From positions 7,497,334 to 7,561,333 of the forward strand of contig NC_085050.1 of the NCBI RefSeq assembly GCF_963662255.1: DNA of 64,000 bases. The letters run 5' to 3'. Under the pieces are notes generated by a model that saw only the letters and a program-made list of their open reading frames with translations, had not been told where the DNA came from and searched no databases. The stretch comes from Cinclus cinclus (lineage: Eukaryota > Chordata > Aves > Passeriformes > Cinclidae). The translations under genes and the position numbers were made by a program. The number at the start of each line of letters is the position of its first letter. Positions within the stretch are counted from its first letter, which is position 1. Of the stretch, positions 62,301-64,000 are shown in pieces.

Positions 62301-64000
62301 AAAGGAAATAGTCACAGATTTATTGGGCTTTATGGCAGTTTGGGGAGGAAACTAGATGAAGGCATCCTGCATCCTGGCTTAGATTCATAAGAAAGTCAAT
62401 ATGTGTAATTACATATTAAATATGTCATTTAGAAAAATTATTTGAGAATAAAAGTAGGATGGATATTTGGAAAAAAGTTAATTACAAAATGCAATTTTAT
62501 GTATACAATTCAGCATGCAACATATCTTAGGGTGAAAAGCTTCCAGTTCCTTTTTCATCTCCTGATCACATACACTTTTATTATGAAACAGCAATTGTGA
62601 TTTGAAGTTATTTATCAAGTTGTTGAGGCCAACTTTTTATGGACTCTCAAGTAAAGAATAGGTGACCTTTAAATCAAGGAGTTTTTCAGCAGGACATGGC
62701 TGTGTTCCTGCATTATGTATCCCAGTGATTTGGGAAATCAGCACAGCAGTGCCTATCCATGGCTGAAGCAAGGGACTGCAAATGCCATGGCAGTGCACCA
62801 CTGTGCAAGTGTCCAGTGTGAGGTCAGACACCACAGAATATAGAAATCCACCACGCTTGGAGGGAGAGCAATTCCCTCTCCTCTGCCTCGTGCATTGATG
62901 GCACTGATTTGTTGTGGTTCATCTGGTTTTCTTTAATTTTCCCCAGGTGTCATCAGTGAACTCACTGTTGGCTGTTTAGGGAGAGTGTAAGAAGATTTCA
63001 AGAGATATCCCAAAGGCAGATTATCGGACCTTCCACCATGTCACTGCCATGACTTTCATTGCCTGTCTTCTCCCTCATGGTTCAACAATAGATTGAGCTA
63101 CAGTGTTTGATCCATGTTGGCCCCTGAAGGAGAGGGAAATCATGTGCATGTAGGAGGATCTAAGCCCTTCTATAAAGAGTATTAACCATGTTTTTTTTTT
63201 ATGTTTTACCTGTCTTCACAGCTCCTACGTGCCCAGAACTATCTCACTCTCTCAGCTTTTGAGACAGAGTTTGCTGAATTCATTGAGGATTCAAATGAGA
63301 AGTGGAGAAAACCAGTGTAAATCTTTTGGAAAGCTGTGTAAGAGGTTATTCCTGGCTTAACCAGGATAAGCAATATCATAAAGTCTAGTTTATTAGCAGA
63401 AAAAGCAGAAGGGAATTGAAAAAAGGAAGGAATATTTTCAGGTGAAGAGCACTACTGCAGAAAGGGAGAGGTATCAAGATATCAAACCACTCATCTGTGC
63501 TCACAAAAGTGAGTAGGATAGTCACATGCCTAGTCAGCAAAAATGGGATGCTCTTTAAAGTAATAAACATCAAATTTAATAACTAAACTCAGTCATGCTA
63601 CTTCTTGAGTAAACTGAATTTCACCGAAGTTTAGGTGTAGTCTACATGGTGAATTGCCTTGGCTCTCCTCATGGAAAGGAAAAGACTTTTCTAGGACAAG
63701 ATTCATTTTTCTAGAATGCACCAGATGAATTTAATGACCCAAGCTGTTGAAGCTCCTATTTTTCTCCACAGAGCACAAAACAAGCTGAGGGTGACTAGCT
63801 ATACGGGAGTTAAATCAGAGGGATTTTTGAGATGATTTCTGGGACAGATATAGCAATATAATTTATAATTTTAAGGGTTCATAAATTTGTATTTAACTAT
63901 GAAAAACTCAGAGTTGGGCATCAACAATTATAATGTAGGCTTTGAAGAAATTAAAGAACAATTGAAACTGAAGTGTTTGCCTTACTTGGCAAAAGTGAGA
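59331..64000. other. unique non-coding DNA, no gene seen
   Basis: No exon, RNA gene or transposon was recognised. An isolated perfect octamer ATGCAAAT lies at 61544-61551. The stretch 62400-62520 is very AT-rich with a palindromic GTAATTAC and could be a small homeodomain-bound element. Open frames are short; the longest is plus 60031-60363 (110 codons). Confidence 0.55.

Noticed and set aside
1..64000. CRISPR array, mobile island, defence or phage system
   Set aside because: No spaced direct repeats of the right form, no operons and no long ORFs; CR1 copies mark this as sauropsid chromosomal DNA.
1..64000. tRNA, rRNA or mitochondrial insertion
   Set aside because: No cloverleaf-like B-box context or rRNA-like stretch was noticed by eye; a tRNAscan or BLAST run would be decisive.

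Overview
This window looks like non-coding vertebrate nuclear DNA, most probably from a bird. The main evidence is a set of short, 5'-truncated, diverged CR1 LINE copies on both strands. Two have the avian-type 3' end clearly: about 28543-28687 carries GAATCACAGAAT followed by TTGGAAGGGACC, and about 54110-54645 retains the end of the reverse transcriptase frame plus the 3' UTR. No Alu, B1 or L1-like sequence was seen, interspersed repeats are sparse (about 1.7 kb of recognisable CR1), CpG is depleted and the DNA is AT-leaning. Crocodilians and turtles also carry CR1, so 'bird' is an inference. Nothing here suggests a prokaryotic, plasmid or viral genome: there are no operons, long ORFs, tRNA or rRNA genes, or CRISPR arrays.

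No protein-coding gene is supported. The longest open frames are under 160 codons, resemble no family I recognise, often overlap in antisense, and several arise only because a short tandem repeat lacks stops (ATT near 3.7 kb, CCAAA near 46.2 kb, CACTT near 58.0 kb). The window is best read as part of a gene desert or a very long intron.

Layout. 1-13 kb: unique non-coding DNA with an ATT microsatellite (3677-3743) and a small GATAGTCAGAC repeat (8785-8808). 13-21 kb: a young-looking 50-bp tandem duplication (13271-13370), an AT/CATA microsatellite directly abutting a plus-strand CR1 (19334-19758), and a CR1 tail at 21006. 21-32 kb: mostly unique DNA, with four canonical octamer motifs packed into 27725-28039, a minus-strand CR1, several T-rich tracts and an AT-rich candidate conserved block near 31.55-31.99 kb. 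35.1-36.3 kb: the strongest candidate regulatory block, with CpG far denser than its flanks and homeobox- and MEF2-like AT motifs. 38.0-38.4 kb: a group of GATA-type sites beside GA/CT tracts. 41.7-43.7 kb: two minus-strand CR1 copies. 46-58 kb: two pentanucleotide arrays, a full-featured CR1 tail, and candidate conserved blocks near 49.9, 51.3-52.1 and 56.28-57.25 kb. 58-64 kb: unique DNA with one probable ancient CR1.

If the window has a biological role, it is most likely cis-regulatory, acting on a gene outside it. I could not compute conservation, so every regulatory call is a hypothesis drawn from base composition and motif content. I found no convincing undescribed system.
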